In this document: piece by piece, positions 15,867-25,570 of the stretch
Position numbering within the stretch: position 1 is the first letter of the stretch
Layout: every line of letters starts with the position of its first letter
From: Devosia sp. Root413D1
GTDB taxonomy: Bacteria > Pseudomonadota > Alphaproteobacteria > Rhizobiales > Devosiaceae
Assembly (NCBI RefSeq): GCF_001425235.1
Contig: NZ_LMEA01000009.1
Span: 222,718 to 286,717 of the forward strand
Direction of reading: 5' to 3'
Length of the DNA: 64,000 bases
Notes under the pieces: generated by a model
The model's database searches: none
What the model was told of the DNA's origin: nothing
What the model saw: the letters and a program-made list of their open reading frames with translations, nothing else
Program-made: the position numbers and the translations under genes

Positions 15867-18353
15867 ATGGAAAAGCGCTTTGGCGACTACCGGATCCGCC
15901 CGCGTGAACGCGAGCTTATCGGCCCCGACGGGCTGATCGAGCTTTCGGGCCGTTCCTTCGACCTGCTCGAGGCGCTGCTGACCCGGCCCAACCAGTTGCT
16001 CGACAAGTCCGCCCTGTTCGACGCGGTGTGGCCCGGCGTGGTGGTCGAGGAGAATACCCTGCAGGTCCACATGTCGGCGCTGCGCAAGGCGCTTGGCCCC
16101 GGCTTCATCGCCACCGTGCACGGTCGCGGCTACAAGTATGTCGGCCCCGAGCCGGTCGAGGATGCGGAGCCGGTGCGATCGCTCGCCGCCGGCGCCGACG
16201 GCAATCTCGGCCGCTATCGTGCCGACTGCGTGGCGCGCGAAACTGAAATCGCGGCGGTGGCACGCCTGCTCGACCAGCACCGGCTGGTCAGCATTCTCGG
16301 CCCCGGCGGGGTCGGTAAGACCACGCTGGCGGTCGCTGTGGCCGAGACGCTCGGCCCTGTCGATGGCGGCGTCTGGATGGTCGACCTTGCTTCGCTCGGC
16401 AGCGGCGAGTTCATCGAGAGCGTCTTGATCCAGACCCTCGCCGTGCCGTTCCGCGCCGGCAGCCGCTCGCTTGAATCGATCGTCGAGTATCTGAGGCCCA
16501 CCGAAGCCGTGCTGATCTTCGACAATTGCGAACATGTGCGCGGCGCCGCAGCGCGCGTCATTCGCACCTTGCTGGCCGAAGTGCCAGATATCCGCATCCT
16601 TGCGACGTCGCAGGTGCCGCTGGCCTTGCCCGAGGAGCATGTCTTCAAGCTCTTGCCTTTCGCCGTCACCGGCGAAGGCGAGCTGGTAGACGCCGCCTCG
16701 GCGCAGTTCCTCGCCTATTGCTACGAGGCGTTCGGCGAAAAACTCTCCGCCGACGAACTGCCGATCGTCGCCCGGCTCTGCCGTCGCCTCGACGGGGTGG
16801 CGCTGGCGCTGAAGATGGCAGCCGCCCGCGCCGCCACCGTCGGTATCGAGACCGTCGATCGCCAGCTCGAGCAGCAGCTGGCGAGCCTCGAGGCCGATTG
16901 GGACCCGGCGCTGCCGCGCCACCGTTCCCTCGCCGCTTCGCTGGCCTGGAGCTACGACCTGCTCGAGCCTGAAGATCAACGCACCCTGCGCGCCCTCGGG
17001 GTGTTCCAGGGCAGCTTCTCCATCCCCGCCGTCAACGCGGTGGCGGGCGAGGGGGCCGAGGCGCGGGTCGCCGAACTGGTGCGCCGCTCGCTCGTCGTTC
17101 GCGACGGGCAGGACCGGGCGCGCTACCGCCTGCTCGAGTCCACTCGTCACTTCGCCCTCGACAAGCTGGCCGAGGCCGGCGAGGACGTCATCACCCGCGA
17201 CCGCCACGCCGCCTATATTCGCGACCTGTTCGCCGACAGCGTGCTGCGCTGGGAGGTGCTGCCGGACGAGCGCTGGGACCAGATCTACCGCCCGGATGGC
17301 GATAACCTCCGCGCCGCCCTCGCCTGGACCAAGACCCGTGCCGACTGGCCGACCTATGTCGAGATCGCCGCCGGCTCCTACCGCTACTTCATGGAAGAGC
17401 AGCTCGGCGCCGAAGGGCTGGCGACCATCGAGGCCGGCATGTCGCTGGTCGGCGCCGTGCCGTCCGAAACCGCCGCGCGGCTGCAACTGGCCCTGGGCGA
17501 GATCGGCCGCTACAACGCCATGGATGTCCGCGCCTATCAGGGGCTCGAGCCGGCGCTCGACTGGTTCCGACGGAGCGATGATCGGTTGCGCTACACCCAG
17601 GCGCTGGTGCTTACCGCCTGGATCACCATCTTCTTCCACCATCAGGGCGATGCCGAGCCGCTGGTTGCCGAGCTCGAAACGCTGATCGCCGACATGCCGC
17701 CCAGCAAGGTGAAATCCTGGGCGCTGGTGGGCATCGGCACCCAGGCCTGGACCCGCGGCGACACCATGTCGGGGCTCGCCCGCGCCGAAGCCGGGCTTGC
17801 CATGCATCTCGATGTCGGCAACCCCAAGGGCCGTTTTCGCTCGGTGATGAACCTTGCCGAGATGCTGCATAAGGGCGGCGACACGGTTCGCGCCCTGTCG
17901 CTCTCCAATCAGATTATGCCCGAATTGCGAGCCGCCGGCCGCAGCCTGCTGCTCGGCTTCCATCTCAACAACAACGCCGCCTACCGCATGGCGCTCGGCG
18001 ATTTCGACGGTGCGGTCGCCCCGCTTTACGAAGCGGCCGAAATCGTGCCGCGCGATGGCGGCCAGTGGCACTGGTGCCTGTTGCAGAACGCCGCGGAGCT
18101 CCTCGCGACGCGCGGCGCCTTCGATGTCGCGGCGCTCCTCGTCGGCTTCACCGACAAGAGTTTTGAGGGCTGGATCGACGGCCGCCAGGCTACCGAGGAG
18201 ATGCAGCGCAACCGGCTCTCCGCTACCCTCGAGGCCGCGCTGGGCCGAACCGAACGAGACCGCCTGCTGCAGCAGGGCAGGGCGCTGACCCTGTTCGAGG
18301 CCGATCACCTCGCCGGCTTCATCAAGACCGAGCGGCAGCGGCTGAAGGTATAG
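15867..18353 (+). CDS. Winged-helix transcriptional regulator with NTPase domain (AfsR/SARP-like)
   Basis: 828 residues. Residues 1-95 form an OmpR/ToxR-type winged helix (VVVEENTLQVHMSALRKAL...VHGRGYKYVG). An NB-ARC/STAND-like ATPase follows, with P-loop GPGGVGKTT near residue 146 and LIFDNCEHV as Walker B. The remainder is helical and TPR-like. No receiver domain is present, so the signal is probably a ligand or partner sensed by the C-terminal repeats. The gene is isolated and divergent from the DUF1127-like gene, with a 129-base shared promoter region. The targets are unknown. Confidence 0.85.
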   Translation: MEKRFGDYRIRPRERELIGPDGLIELSGRSFDLLEALLTRPNQLLDKSALFDAVWPGVVVEENTLQVHMSALRKALGPGFIATVHGRGYKYVGPEPVEDAEPVRSLAAGADGNLGRYRADCVARETEIAAVARLLDQHRLVSILGPGGVGKTTLAVAVAETLGPVDGGVWMVDLASLGSGEFIESVLIQTLAVPFRAGSRSLESIVEYLRPTEAVLIFDNCEHVRGAAARVIRTLLAEVPDIRILATSQVPLALPEEHVFKLLPFAVTGEGELVDAASAQFLAYCYEAFGEKLSADELPIVARLCRRLDGVALALKMAAARAATVGIETVDRQLEQQLASLEADWDPALPRHRSLAASLAWSYDLLEPEDQRTLRALGVFQGSFSIPAVNAVAGEGAEARVAELVRRSLVVRDGQDRARYRLLESTRHFALDKLAEAGEDVITRDRHAAYIRDLFADSVLRWEVLPDERWDQIYRPDGDNLRAALAWTKTRADWPTYVEIAAGSYRYFMEEQLGAEGLATIEAGMSLVGAVPSETAARLQLALGEIGRYNAMDVRAYQGLEPALDWFRRSDDRLRYTQALVLTAWITIFFHHQGDAEPLVAELETLIADMPPSKVKSWALVGIGTQAWTRGDTMSGLARAEAGLAMHLDVGNPKGRFRSVMNLAEMLHKGGDTVRALSLSNQIMPELRAAGRSLLLGFHLNNNAAYRMALGDFDGAVAPLYEAAEIVPRDGGQWHWCLLQNAAELLATRGAFDVAALLVGFTDKSFEGWIDGRQATEEMQRNRLSATLEAALGRTERDRLLQQGRALTLFEADHLAGFIKTERQRLKV

Positions 18354-18420
18354 GGCCGTCTATCCACGGGGCACTGACCCTTCCCCACCCACTGTGTGAT
18401 CCCGGCCCCACCCACCGGGG

Positions 18421-18512
18421 CATTCCCGCGAAAGCGGGAACCTCTGTTTTCTTGGCTTGCCGCACGATCGCAAACGGAGTTCCCCCGCTTTCGCGGGGAT
18501 GACACCGAGTTT
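18421..18512. repeat. Inverted intergenic repeat, GATGACACCGAG family
   Basis: CATTCCCGCGAAAGCGGGAA and TTCCCCCGCTTTCGCGGGGA are opposed hairpins about 40 bases apart, ending in GATGACACCGAGTTTGG. The same ending and layout occur at 52079-52165. Confidence 0.7.
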
Positions 18513-18605
18513 GGAGGACTTGCAGAGCCTCGGCCCGCAACCCTTCTCCGCATTGCATTTGTCGCGGCCTGCGGGTTACCTCCCCCAATCCTGCATGAGG
18601 CCCCG

Positions 18606-19553
18606 ATGACCGACACCTCCGGCGATAGCGCGCACTTGATCCCCGCCAATGCCCGGCTGCGCCGATCACGCCGGCTGTGGCGGGTGCTGTTCTTCCTGGC
18701 GCTCGCTGCTGCCGTCCTGGCCATTGTCGGCCGCTTCGCCATGGAGCAGGGCGGCCCCGGCGACCGCATTGCCCGGGTCAGCATCACCGGCACCATCATG
18801 ACCGATCCGGCTCGCCTCAAGATCCTCGACAAGCTCGCCGAGGACGATGCGGTGAAAGCCGTGATCGTCGCCATCAATTCCCCCGGCGGCACCACCGCGG
18901 GCGGTGAGGAACTCTACGAGGCGCTTGGGGCGCTGCGCGCCAAAAAACCGGTGGTCGCGGTGATCAGCGAACTCGGCGCTTCGGCCGCCTATATGACTGC
19001 CATTGCCACCGACCGCATCTTTGCCCGCCGGCTGTCGATCGTCGGTTCCATCGGCGTGCTCTATCAGCATGTCGATGCCGGCAAGCTGCTGAACACTATC
19101 GGCGTCAATTTCGACAAGGTGCAGACCGGCCCGCTCAAGGCCGAGCCCGACTTCAACGAACCGATGCAGGGCGAGGTCCGCGCCTCGCTGCAGGCGCTGG
19201 TCAACGATTCGTTCGAATGGTTCGTCGATATCGTTGCCGAACGCCGCGCCATCCCACGGCCCGAAACGCTGGCGCTGGCCGATGGCCGCATCATCACCGG
19301 GCGCCAGGGCGTCGAGACGAAGCTGATCGACGCGATCGGCGGCGAAGCCGAGGCCATTACTTGGCTCGAGAGCGACAAAGCCATTGTCGCCGACCTGCCG
19401 GTGGTCGATTACTTTCCGTTGCCGGCCGAAGGTTGGTTCGGCGTAACCCGCTGGCTCGGCCAGAGCGCTGCCGAAGTGATGCGTTCGAGCGTCGACGGGG
19501 CGATGTCCCTTGACGGTTTGGTCTCGCTTTGGCAGGCTAACCCATCGATGTGA
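18606..19553 (+). CDS. sppA: Signal peptide peptidase SppA, 36K type
   Basis: 315 residues. One N-terminal membrane segment (about 24-43) anchors a periplasmic S49 protease domain. The motifs [15 protein letters not shown] (88-102) and [10 protein letters not shown] place the catalytic Ser at 126, and TGPLKAEPD supplies the general-base Lys178. It degrades cleaved signal peptides in the membrane. ATG 18606 follows a short leader; the open frame continues upstream into the repeat, which is not coding. It is followed after 35 bases by ihfB, the standard rhizobial order. Confidence 0.94.
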   Translation: MTDTSGDSAHLIPANARLRRSRRLWRVLFFLALAAAVLAIVGRFAMEQGGPGDRIARVSITGTIMTDPARLKILDKLAEDDAVKAVIVAINSPGGTTAGGEELYEALGALRAKKPVVAVISELGASAAYMTAIATDRIFARRLSIVGSIGVLYQHVDAGKLLNTIGVNFDKVQTGPLKAEPDFNEPMQGEVRASLQALVNDSFEWFVDIVAERRAIPRPETLALADGRIITGRQGVETKLIDAIGGEAEAITWLESDKAIVADLPVVDYFPLPAEGWFGVTRWLGQSAAEVMRSSVDGAMSLDGLVSLWQANPSM

Positions 19554-19588
19554 ACCCCATCGACCCGTGGAGTGCGCCGGGGGGCGGT

Positions 19589-19873
19589 ATGATCAAGTCC
19601 GAACTCGTGCAGCGACTGTCCGACGAAAATCCGCATCTGTTTCAGCGCGATATCGAGAACATCGTGAACGCTATCCTCGATGAGGTCGGCGACGCGATGG
19701 CCCGTGGTGACCGCGTCGAGCTGCGCGGCTTCGGTGCCTTCTCGGTCAAGAACCGGCCGGCGCGTGTCGGCCGCAACCCCAGGACCGGCGAAACCGTCGA
19801 TGTGGGCGAGAAGTACGTGCCGCAGTTCAAGGCCGGCAAGGAAATCCGTGAGCGGATCAATCGCGCGGGATGA
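19589..19873 (+). CDS. ihfB: Integration host factor subunit beta
   Basis: 94 residues, the normal length. It starts [17 protein letters not shown] and contains the DNA-bending arm [24 protein letters not shown] 19589 has GGGGGGCGG upstream. IHF heterodimers bend DNA at promoters, recombination sites and origins. It is co-directional with sppA and lapA. Confidence 0.95.
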   Translation: MIKSELVQRLSDENPHLFQRDIENIVNAILDEVGDAMARGDRVELRGFGAFSVKNRPARVGRNPRTGETVDVGEKYVPQFKAGKEIRERINRAG

Positions 19874-19888
19874 TGTCTGGCATTTCCG

Positions 19889-20236
19889 ATGATTAGACGC
19901 ATTGTCGGCTGGTTCGTGCTGGTGCCGCTTTGCGCGGTGCTGATTGTGTTCGCCCTGGCCAACCGCCAGTTGGTGGTGGTGAACTTCAACCCCTTCGCGC
20001 CGGTCGAAGCCTTGAGCTCGCCGGGTGTCGGGGTGCCGCTGTTCCTGGTGCTGTTTGCCGTGCTGCTGGTCGGCGTGCTGCTCGGCGGCGTCGCCACCTG
20101 GTTCGCCCAGGGGCCGCATCGCCGCGACGAGCGCCACTTCAAGCGCGAGACCGAACGCTTGCATCGCGAGCTGGAGGTCGCCCGCCGCTCGCCCGAACCC
20201 CCGGCGCTCGGCGCCGAAGATTTCGTTCCCAACTGA
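19889..20236 (+). CDS. LapA-domain inner-membrane protein (DUF1049)
   Basis: 115 residues. Two membrane helices (about 7-25 and 48-70) frame NRQLVVVNFNPF, the LapA/DUF1049 signature, and a charged C-terminal coil follows. Homologues work with LapB in lipopolysaccharide assembly control in enterobacteria; in this group the role is inferred. It sits 15 bases after ihfB and 10 before trpF, so it is part of the same transcript. Confidence 0.85.
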   Translation: MIRRIVGWFVLVPLCAVLIVFALANRQLVVVNFNPFAPVEALSSPGVGVPLFLVLFAVLLVGVLLGGVATWFAQGPHRRDERHFKRETERLHRELEVARRSPEPPALGAEDFVPN

Positions 20237-20246
20237 TCCAAGGCAC

Positions 20247-20897
20247 ATGTCCGACCCCCTCATCGTCAAGATCTGCGGCATCAGGACCCCGGCACTGCTC
20301 GACGCAGCCATCGACGCCGGCGCCGACATCGTCGGCTTCATGCATTTCGAGCGCAGCCCCCGGCATGTCGATCTCGAGACGCTGCAGGAACTGATCTCGG
20401 CGGCACGTGGCCGGATCGAGACCTGCGTCGTCCTGGTCAATCCGGACAATTCCTCGGTCATGGAAATTGCCGCTTTGTCGCCCGACTGGATCCAGCTGCA
20501 TGGCCCTGAGACGCCGCATCGCGTCGAAGCGATCCGCGACGAAGCCGGCATCGCCATCATGAAGGCCATCGGCATCAGCACGGCCGAGGATGTGGCGCAT
20601 GTTGCCGACTTTGCCGATATCGCCGATCGCATCCTGCTCGACGCCAAGGCGCCCAAGGGGGCCGATCGCAGCGGCGGGCATGGCGTGCCGTTCGACTGGA
20701 GCCTGCTCAAGGCGCTTGACCCCAACCTTCCATTCATGCTTTCCGGGGGCCTCACGCCCGAGACGGTGGGAGAGGCAATCCGGGCCGTTCGACCGATGGC
20801 CGTCGATGTCTCCTCCGGCGTCGAAACCGCGCCCGGCGTCAAGGACGCGGCGCTGATCCGGGCTTTCATCGAGCAGGCGCGAGCCGCACACGGGTAG
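20247..20897 (+). CDS. trpF: Phosphoribosylanthranilate isomerase
   Basis: 216 residues. VKICGIRTP at the N-terminus carries the catalytic Cys, [15 protein letters not shown] gives the Asp-containing loop, and SGGLTPETV is the phosphate-binding motif. It converts phosphoribosylanthranilate to CdRP in tryptophan synthesis. It is followed by trpB with a 10-base gap. Confidence 0.96.
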   Translation: MSDPLIVKICGIRTPALLDAAIDAGADIVGFMHFERSPRHVDLETLQELISAARGRIETCVVLVNPDNSSVMEIAALSPDWIQLHGPETPHRVEAIRDEAGIAIMKAIGISTAEDVAHVADFADIADRILLDAKAPKGADRSGGHGVPFDWSLLKALDPNLPFMLSGGLTPETVGEAIRAVRPMAVDVSSGVETAPGVKDAALIRAFIEQARAAHG

Positions 20898-20907
20898 GAG
20901 TTCAGCA

Positions 20908-22127
<1,220 letters not shown>

Positions 22128-22128
<1 letters not shown>

Positions 22129-22958
22129 TGACCACCCGTATCCCCGCGCGGTTTGCGCTCTGTGCCTCGCAGAACCGTCCGGCGCTCGTCGCCTACACCA
22201 TGGCCGGCGATCCGGACCTCGCCACCGCGCAGGCCATCCTCGAGGCGCTGCCGGGTGCCGGCGCCGACATCATCGAGCTCGGCATGCCTTTCTCCGACCC
22301 GATGGCTGATGGCCCGGGCGTCCAGGCCGCCGGCCAGCGGGCGCTCGCGGCAGGCCAGACGATGAAGAAGACGCTGGCGATGGTCGAAGCCTTCCGCAAG
22401 CAGGACGACGAAACCCCGATCGTCCTGATGGGCTATTACAACCCGATCTACATCTTCGGCGTCGATGCTTTCCTGAGCGCTGCCAAGGCCGCGGGCGTTG
22501 ACGGGCTGATCGTCGTCGACCTGCCGCCCGAAGAAGATGCCGAGCTCTGCATTCCAGCGCTGAGGGCCGGCCTCAACTTCATCCGCCTCGCCACCCCGAC
22601 CACCGATGACGCGCGCCTGCCGGCGGTGCTCAACAACACTTCGGGCTTCGTCTACTACGTCTCGATGACCGGCATCACCGGCGCCAGCATCAAGAACCAC
22701 GCCGCCGTCGGCGAAGCGGTGACCCGCATCAAGGGCCATACCGACCTGCCGGTGGTGGTTGGCTTCGGCATCAAGACCGCCGACGACGCCGCCCGCATGG
22801 GCCGCGACTCCGATGGCATCGCCGTCGGCACCGCGATCTGTAACGCCGTGCTCGGCTCGCTCGAGAATGGCAAAGCCACTGCCGGCACCGTTGCCGCGGT
22901 GACGACGCTGGTCGCGGGCCTGTCGAGCGGCGTGAAGCGGGCGAAGGCGGCCGCCTGA
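22128..22958 (+). CDS. trpA: Tryptophan synthase alpha chain
   Basis: 276 residues. [14 protein letters not shown] carries the catalytic Glu and Asp, followed by [10 protein letters not shown] and the phosphate-binding [11 protein letters not shown]. It cleaves indole-3-glycerol phosphate and channels indole to TrpB. In rhizobia accD and folC usually follow; here a DUF2937 gene and ahcY do, and accD/folC are about 18 kb away on the other strand. Confidence 0.97.
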
Positions 22959-23077
22959 CCGCAGCAGGGGCGTCCGGCTTCCGAGGTCTGGCGAGTTAGC
23001 CTCTCGCTCACCAACTGTTCCTATGTTCGGAACGGCACCCGTCGTGGCGCCGTTGCAGTCGGGAACGGAGCATTGGG

Positions 23078-23593
23078 ATGCGCAGGACACTTGGCATCGT
23101 TGGCGGACTGGCGCTTGGCCTCAGTCTCAGCCAGTTCCCCGAATATGCGCAGCAATATACCCAGCGGCTGGGCGGCGCGGTCGACGAGTTGCGCATCATC
23201 ACCGCCGAGTTCGAGGAGGCGGCCAAAGAGGCAGGCTTGACCCTCGAACAGGCGATCGACCGATATTCGAAGACGGGCGACAGCTTCATCGCGGCCCGCG
23301 GCGAGTCGATGGCGCGGACCTTCTCACGTTACCAGCAGCTCTCTGCCACCCTGGCCGAAGTGCGCGGCGCTACCGGCTGGGAGCGCTTCACCCGGATGCC
23401 CGAATATTTCGATACCGAGATCGGCCGGCGCACCCTCAGCGATTACCAGCCGGCGGTGCCGGTGACCCTCGAGGGGCTGAGCTATGCGGCCGCCGGCTTC
23501 GCCGTGGGCTATGTGATCCTCTCGGCGATAGCAGGGGTGCTGCTGCTGCCGTTCCGGCGCCGTCGCGTGCGCTATGTCGAGCGTCGGCCCTAG
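23078..23593 (+). CDS. DUF2937 family membrane protein
   Basis: 171 residues. The conserved block [21 protein letters not shown] (about 19-39) is the DUF2937 signature. There is a hydrophobic N-terminus and a C-terminal membrane helix near 144-166, with the middle likely periplasmic. Function is unknown. Confidence 0.8.
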   Translation: MRRTLGIVGGLALGLSLSQFPEYAQQYTQRLGGAVDELRIITAEFEEAAKEAGLTLEQAIDRYSKTGDSFIAARGESMARTFSRYQQLSATLAEVRGATGWERFTRMPEYFDTEIGRRTLSDYQPAVPVTLEGLSYAAAGFAVGYVILSAIAGVLLLPFRRRRVRYVERRP

Positions 23594-23594
23594 A

Positions 23595-23660
23595 GCGAGA
23601 TCAGGAAAAGGCCTGCCCCCGCGGAGGCGGGGGGTGCAGACTTTTCCGGTTCGATCTCGC
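23595..23660. repeat. Palindromic intergenic repeat, GGAAAAG family
   Basis: GCGAGATCAGGAAAAG pairs with CTTTTCCGGTTCGATCTCGC around a GC-rich inner hairpin (CCCCGCGGAGGCGGGG). It shares its core with 14941-14983. It lies just after the DUF2937 stop and might also attenuate transcription. Confidence 0.65.
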
Positions 23661-23680
23661 GACCGATCAATCACTCAAGG

Positions 23681-23702
23681 GACATAAAGCTTTCTTTATA
23701 TC
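23681..23702 (+). promoter_or_regulatory. Putative SahR/SamR-type operator of ahcY
   Basis: GACATAAAG and CTTTATATC are inverted half-sites separated by CTTT (8 of 9 positions symmetrical), 67 bases before ahcY. Methyl-cycle genes of alphaproteobacteria often carry CATAAAG-type palindromes bound by ArsR-family methionine/SAH regulators. Assignment to that family is from memory of the motif. Confidence 0.5.
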
Positions 23703-23769
23703 CCGGTTGATAGCGGCCTCCAGCTTCAGTATAAGGCCGCAACAGCACGACAGGACGGAGACAGGGCCG

Positions 23770-25170
23770 ATGGCCAGCAATAACGACTACGTGGTCCGCG
23801 ACATCGGCCTCGCCGAGTATGGCCGCAAGGAAATCGGCATGGCCGAGATCGAAATGCCGGGCCTGATGGCGATCCGCGAGGAATATGCCGCCAAGCAGCC
23901 GCTCAAGGGGGCCCGCATTGCCGGCTCGCTCCACATGACCATCCAGACCGCCGTGCTGATCGAGACGCTGAAGGCGCTCGGCGCCGACGTCCGCTGGGTC
24001 AGCTGCAACATCTTCTCGACCCAGGACCACGCCGCCGCCGCTATCGCCGCCGCCGGCATCTCGGTCTTCGCCAAGAAGGGCGAGAGCCTCGAAGAATACT
24101 GGGATTACACCGACCGCATGATGGAATGGCCCGGCGGCCAGACCCCCAACATGATCCTCGATGATGGCGGCGACGCCACTATGCTGGTGCTGACCGGCGC
24201 TAAGGCCGAGACCGACCCCTCGGTGCTGAACAACCCGCATTCCGAGGAAGAGGAAATCTTCTTCGCGCTGATCAAGAAGCGCCTGGCCCAGGACCCGAAA
24301 TTCTATTCGAAGATCCGCGCCAATATCCGCGGCGTTTCGGAGGAGACCACCACGGGCGTGATGCGGCTCTATCAGCTGCAGCAGAAGGGCGAGCTGCCCT
24401 TCCCGGCGATCAACGTCAATGACAGCGTCACCAAGTCGAAGTTCGACAACAAGTACGGCACGCGTGAATCCCTCGTCGACGCCATCCGCCGCGGCACCGA
24501 TGTGATGCTGGCCGGCAAGGTGGCGATCGTCTGCGGCTATGGCGACGTCGGCAAGGGTTCGGCCCAGTCGCTGCGCGGCGCCGGCGCCCGCGTGCTGGTT
24601 ACCGAAGTCGATCCGATCTGCGCGCTGCAGGCGGCGATGGACGGCTATGAAGTGGTGACCCTCGAGGACGCGGCGCACCGCGCCGACATCGTCGTCACCG
24701 CCACGGGGAACAAGGACGTTGTCAGCCTCGACGACATCCGCAACCTCAAGGACATGGCGATCGTATGCAACATCGGCCATTTCGACAACGAGATCCAGGT
24801 TGCCGAGCTGCGCAACTTCAAGTGGACCAACGTCAAGCCGCAGGTCGATATCGTCGAGCTCTCGGCCAATAAGCGCATCGTGCTGCTGTCGGAAGGCCGC
24901 CTCGTCAACCTCGGCAACGCCACCGGCCACCCGAGCTTCGTGATGAGCGCCTCGTTCGCCAACCAGACCCTGGCGCAGATCGAGCTCTGGACCAATGGCG
25001 AAACGCTCACCAAGGCGGTGCACGTCCTGCCCAAGCACCTCGACGAGAAGGTGGCCGAACTCCACCTCGCCAAGCTCGGCGCCAAGCTGACCAAGCTCAG
25101 TAAGTCGCAGGCCGACTATATCGGCGTCAGCGAGACCGGCCCGTTCAAGTCCGAGCAGTATCGGTACTGA
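23770..25170 (+). CDS. ahcY: S-adenosylhomocysteinase
   Basis: 466 residues. It hydrolyses SAH to adenosine and homocysteine, relieving product inhibition of methyltransferases. [27 protein letters not shown] and the NAD-binding [14 protein letters not shown] are diagnostic, and it ends KSEQYRY as expected. ATG 23770 starts MASNNDYVV; a longer open frame upstream runs over the DUF2937 gene and is not real. It has its own operator-like palindrome and terminator, so it is probably monocistronic. Confidence 0.97.
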   Translation: MASNNDYVVRDIGLAEYGRKEIGMAEIEMPGLMAIREEYAAKQPLKGARIAGSLHMTIQTAVLIETLKALGADVRWVSCNIFSTQDHAAAAIAAAGISVFAKKGESLEEYWDYTDRMMEWPGGQTPNMILDDGGDATMLVLTGAKAETDPSVLNNPHSEEEEIFFALIKKRLAQDPKFYSKIRANIRGVSEETTTGVMRLYQLQQKGELPFPAINVNDSVTKSKFDNKYGTRESLVDAIRRGTDVMLAGKVAIVCGYGDVGKGSAQSLRGAGARVLVTEVDPICALQAAMDGYEVVTLEDAAHRADIVVTATGNKDVVSLDDIRNLKDMAIVCNIGHFDNEIQVAELRNFKWTNVKPQVDIVELSANKRIVLLSEGRLVNLGNATGHPSFVMSASFANQTLAQIELWTNGETLTKAVHVLPKHLDEKVAELHLAKLGAKLTKLSKSQADYIGVSETGPFKSEQYRY

Positions 25171-25193
25171 CAGGTTACGCTTCGAACTCTGAA

Positions 25194-25218
25194 GGGCGCC
25201 CGGTGGGCGCCCTTTTTC
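25194..25218 (+). terminator. Rho-independent terminator of ahcY
   Basis: A perfect 8-bp stem GGGCGCCC/GGGCGCCC with loop GGT, followed by TTTTT. Confidence 0.9.
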
Positions 25219-25570
25219 ATTGCACCGGCGGTGCGGTGGTCCTCCCCCGCGTGGCGGGGGAGGATCACCGAGAGTTCGGCGGTCGCCACCGCACCCGGCA
25301 AAATAATCCCCCCAAATCAGTGCGGCGTTAACGAAGCGTTCACTGTTCGGACTCGGGTCAACACCCATTCTCGGGCCATTCCCCGCTGTTCACATACAAT
25401 TAGACTCTTTTTGCGCGATTCCGCGCCCGGTAATGTCTGGTGATTCGGCGGTTACGGGTTTTGGCCTGCCGAAGGCGCGGCGAATCAATGGGGCTCGGCG
25501 CGGCGGCAAGTGCGGTGTTCGCTGTCCGATCCGGGCAGCGGTGAGCGGCATAATCGGTTAGGGGCAGTAT
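25219..25570. other. Intergenic region upstream of divL
   Basis: A 352-base stretch without a convincing gene. It contains a palindrome (25235-25269, CCTCCCCCGC/GCGGGGGAGG within GGTGGTC..GATCACC) and then an AT-richer part around 25320-25410 that may hold the divL promoter. No firm promoter elements were recognised. Confidence 0.4.

Noticed and set aside
15849-18308. 819-codon minus-strand frame opposite the regulator
   Set aside because: A shadow of GC-rich codon bias; the plus strand has clear wHTH and P-loop motifs.
23023-23769. Upstream extension of ahcY
   Set aside because: It passes over the DUF2937 gene, the repeat and the operator; AhcY homologues begin at about 23770.
23661-23769. 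SAM/SAH riboswitch before ahcY
   Set aside because: No conserved riboswitch core or pseudoknot pairing could be seen; the palindrome fits a protein operator better.
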